From an uncultured Eubacteriales bacterium (GTDB taxonomy: Bacteria > Bacillota > Clostridia > Oscillospirales > Oscillospiraceae), in contig UROL01000108.1 in assembly GCA_900549495.1 (NCBI GenBank), forward strand, positions 1-6,526: DNA of 6,526 nt, in the 5' to 3' direction. Of the stretch, positions 6,294 through 6,526 are shown piece after piece (within the stretch, counting starts at the first letter, position 1; the number at the start of each line of letters is the position of its first letter). The position numbers were made by a program, and so were the translations under genes. The notes below the pieces were generated by a model. The model searched no databases, was not told the origin of the DNA, and was given only the letters and a program-made list of their open reading frames with translations.

Positions 6294-6305
6294 GAGCCGA
6301 AAGTC

Positions 6306-6476
6306 ATGCCTAAATTTGTAATCGAATGCCCCGCCTGTGGGCGCTACGCCGAGGCCAAAACCGGCTTTTTTGCACGCAAGAAAATTGACTGTTCCTGCGG
6401 CTACACCATCGATGTCCGCACGGACAAGCTGGCAAGCCGCCGTTGCCCCCACTGCGGCAACAACGTGGTGTTCTGA
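6306..6476 (+). CDS. Small zinc-ribbon protein, function unknown
   Basis: This short gene encodes 56 residues from ATG 6306 to TGA 6474-6476. The ribosome binding site AGGAG (6292-6296) overlaps the SIR2 stop codon TAG, and the gap to SIR2 is only 12 bases, so the two are probably coupled. Six cysteines form three pairs: C8/C11 (CPAC), C29/C31 (CSC) and C47/C50 (CPHC), with a basic stretch ARKK between the first two. This fits a rubredoxin-like zinc ribbon with a third knuckle; at least four cysteines can bind one zinc. The last residues are GNNVVF. Codon use returns to GC-rich (31 of 60 in 6361-6420), like the MATE gene and the 5' half of the TIR gene. I recall similar short proteins beside SPFH or other zinc-ribbon genes in Clostridia, but cannot verify that here. 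No enzyme activity is suggested. Confidence 0.75.
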   Translation: MPKFVIECPACGRYAEAKTGFFARKKIDCSCGYTIDVRTDKLASRRCPHCGNNVVF

Positions 6477-6526
6477 CCGCCGGGCCGGATAAGGGGCTGC
6501 TGGTATCCCCCCAATGGGAGCAGGAA
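6477..6526. other. Window-end sequence, no gene resolved
   Basis: The 50 bases after the zinc-ribbon stop are GC-rich. They contain GGGAGCAGGAA at the very end, which could be the ribosome binding region of a further gene beyond the window. An ATG at 6514 has no ribosome binding site at a suitable distance. There is a GGGG/CCCC pairing but no T run, so I do not call a terminator, and the cluster may continue to the right. Confidence 0.3.

Overview
The window looks like a piece of a low-GC-phylum anaerobe (Bacillota/Clostridia, probably a gut Oscillospiraceae-type genome). This is inferred from strong AGGAGG ribosome binding sites, a sigma-A type promoter, and protein families (short zinc ribbons, zinc-ribbon/TIR proteins, RCC1-repeat proteins) that I recall as common there. 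No database check was possible, so the taxon is an inference.

Layout, all coding on the + strand: (1) 1-1217 is the C-terminal ~90% of a GC-rich MATE-family efflux transporter. (2) 1218-1503 is intergenic. It holds a rho-independent terminator (1232-1276), a 23-nt 3' tRNA remnant on the - strand (1317-1339) that looks like the edge of an element integrated into a tRNA gene, and a promoter with a small palindrome (1453-1481). (3) 1504-6476 is a compact, probably single-transcript cluster. It encodes a ribbon-helix-helix regulator, a zinc-ribbon/TIR protein, a membrane-anchored protein with nine 33-residue helical repeats and seven 38-residue RCC1 repeats, a SIR2-like protein, and a 56-residue zinc-ribbon protein.

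The main observation is at 3505-3511. The TIR reading frame passes through A AAA AAG, the classic -1 slippery heptamer in the correct phase, six sense codons before its stop. A -1 shift there leads directly into the frame of the next ORF, whose codons just before its nominal GTG start already encode the start of a transmembrane helix. The pair therefore reads as one ~1208-residue protein: zinc ribbon - TIR - charged coil - TM helix - helical repeats - seven-bladed propeller. This is either programmed frameshifting (soluble 605-aa TIR form plus anchored form), a recent frameshift, or a homopolymer sequencing error. The charge pattern predicts the TIR inside and the repeats outside the cell, an architecture analogous to a Toll-like receptor.

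The next gene encodes a SIR2-like NAD-binding protein. TIR plus SIR2 pairs occur in Thoeris anti-phage defence, but the SIR2 protein here has no visible SLOG domain and the TIR partner is a large membrane protein. If this is a defence or signalling system it is not canonical Thoeris. Base composition falls partway through the TIR gene, stays low through SIR2 and rises again in the last zinc-ribbon gene, which suggests a mosaic origin.
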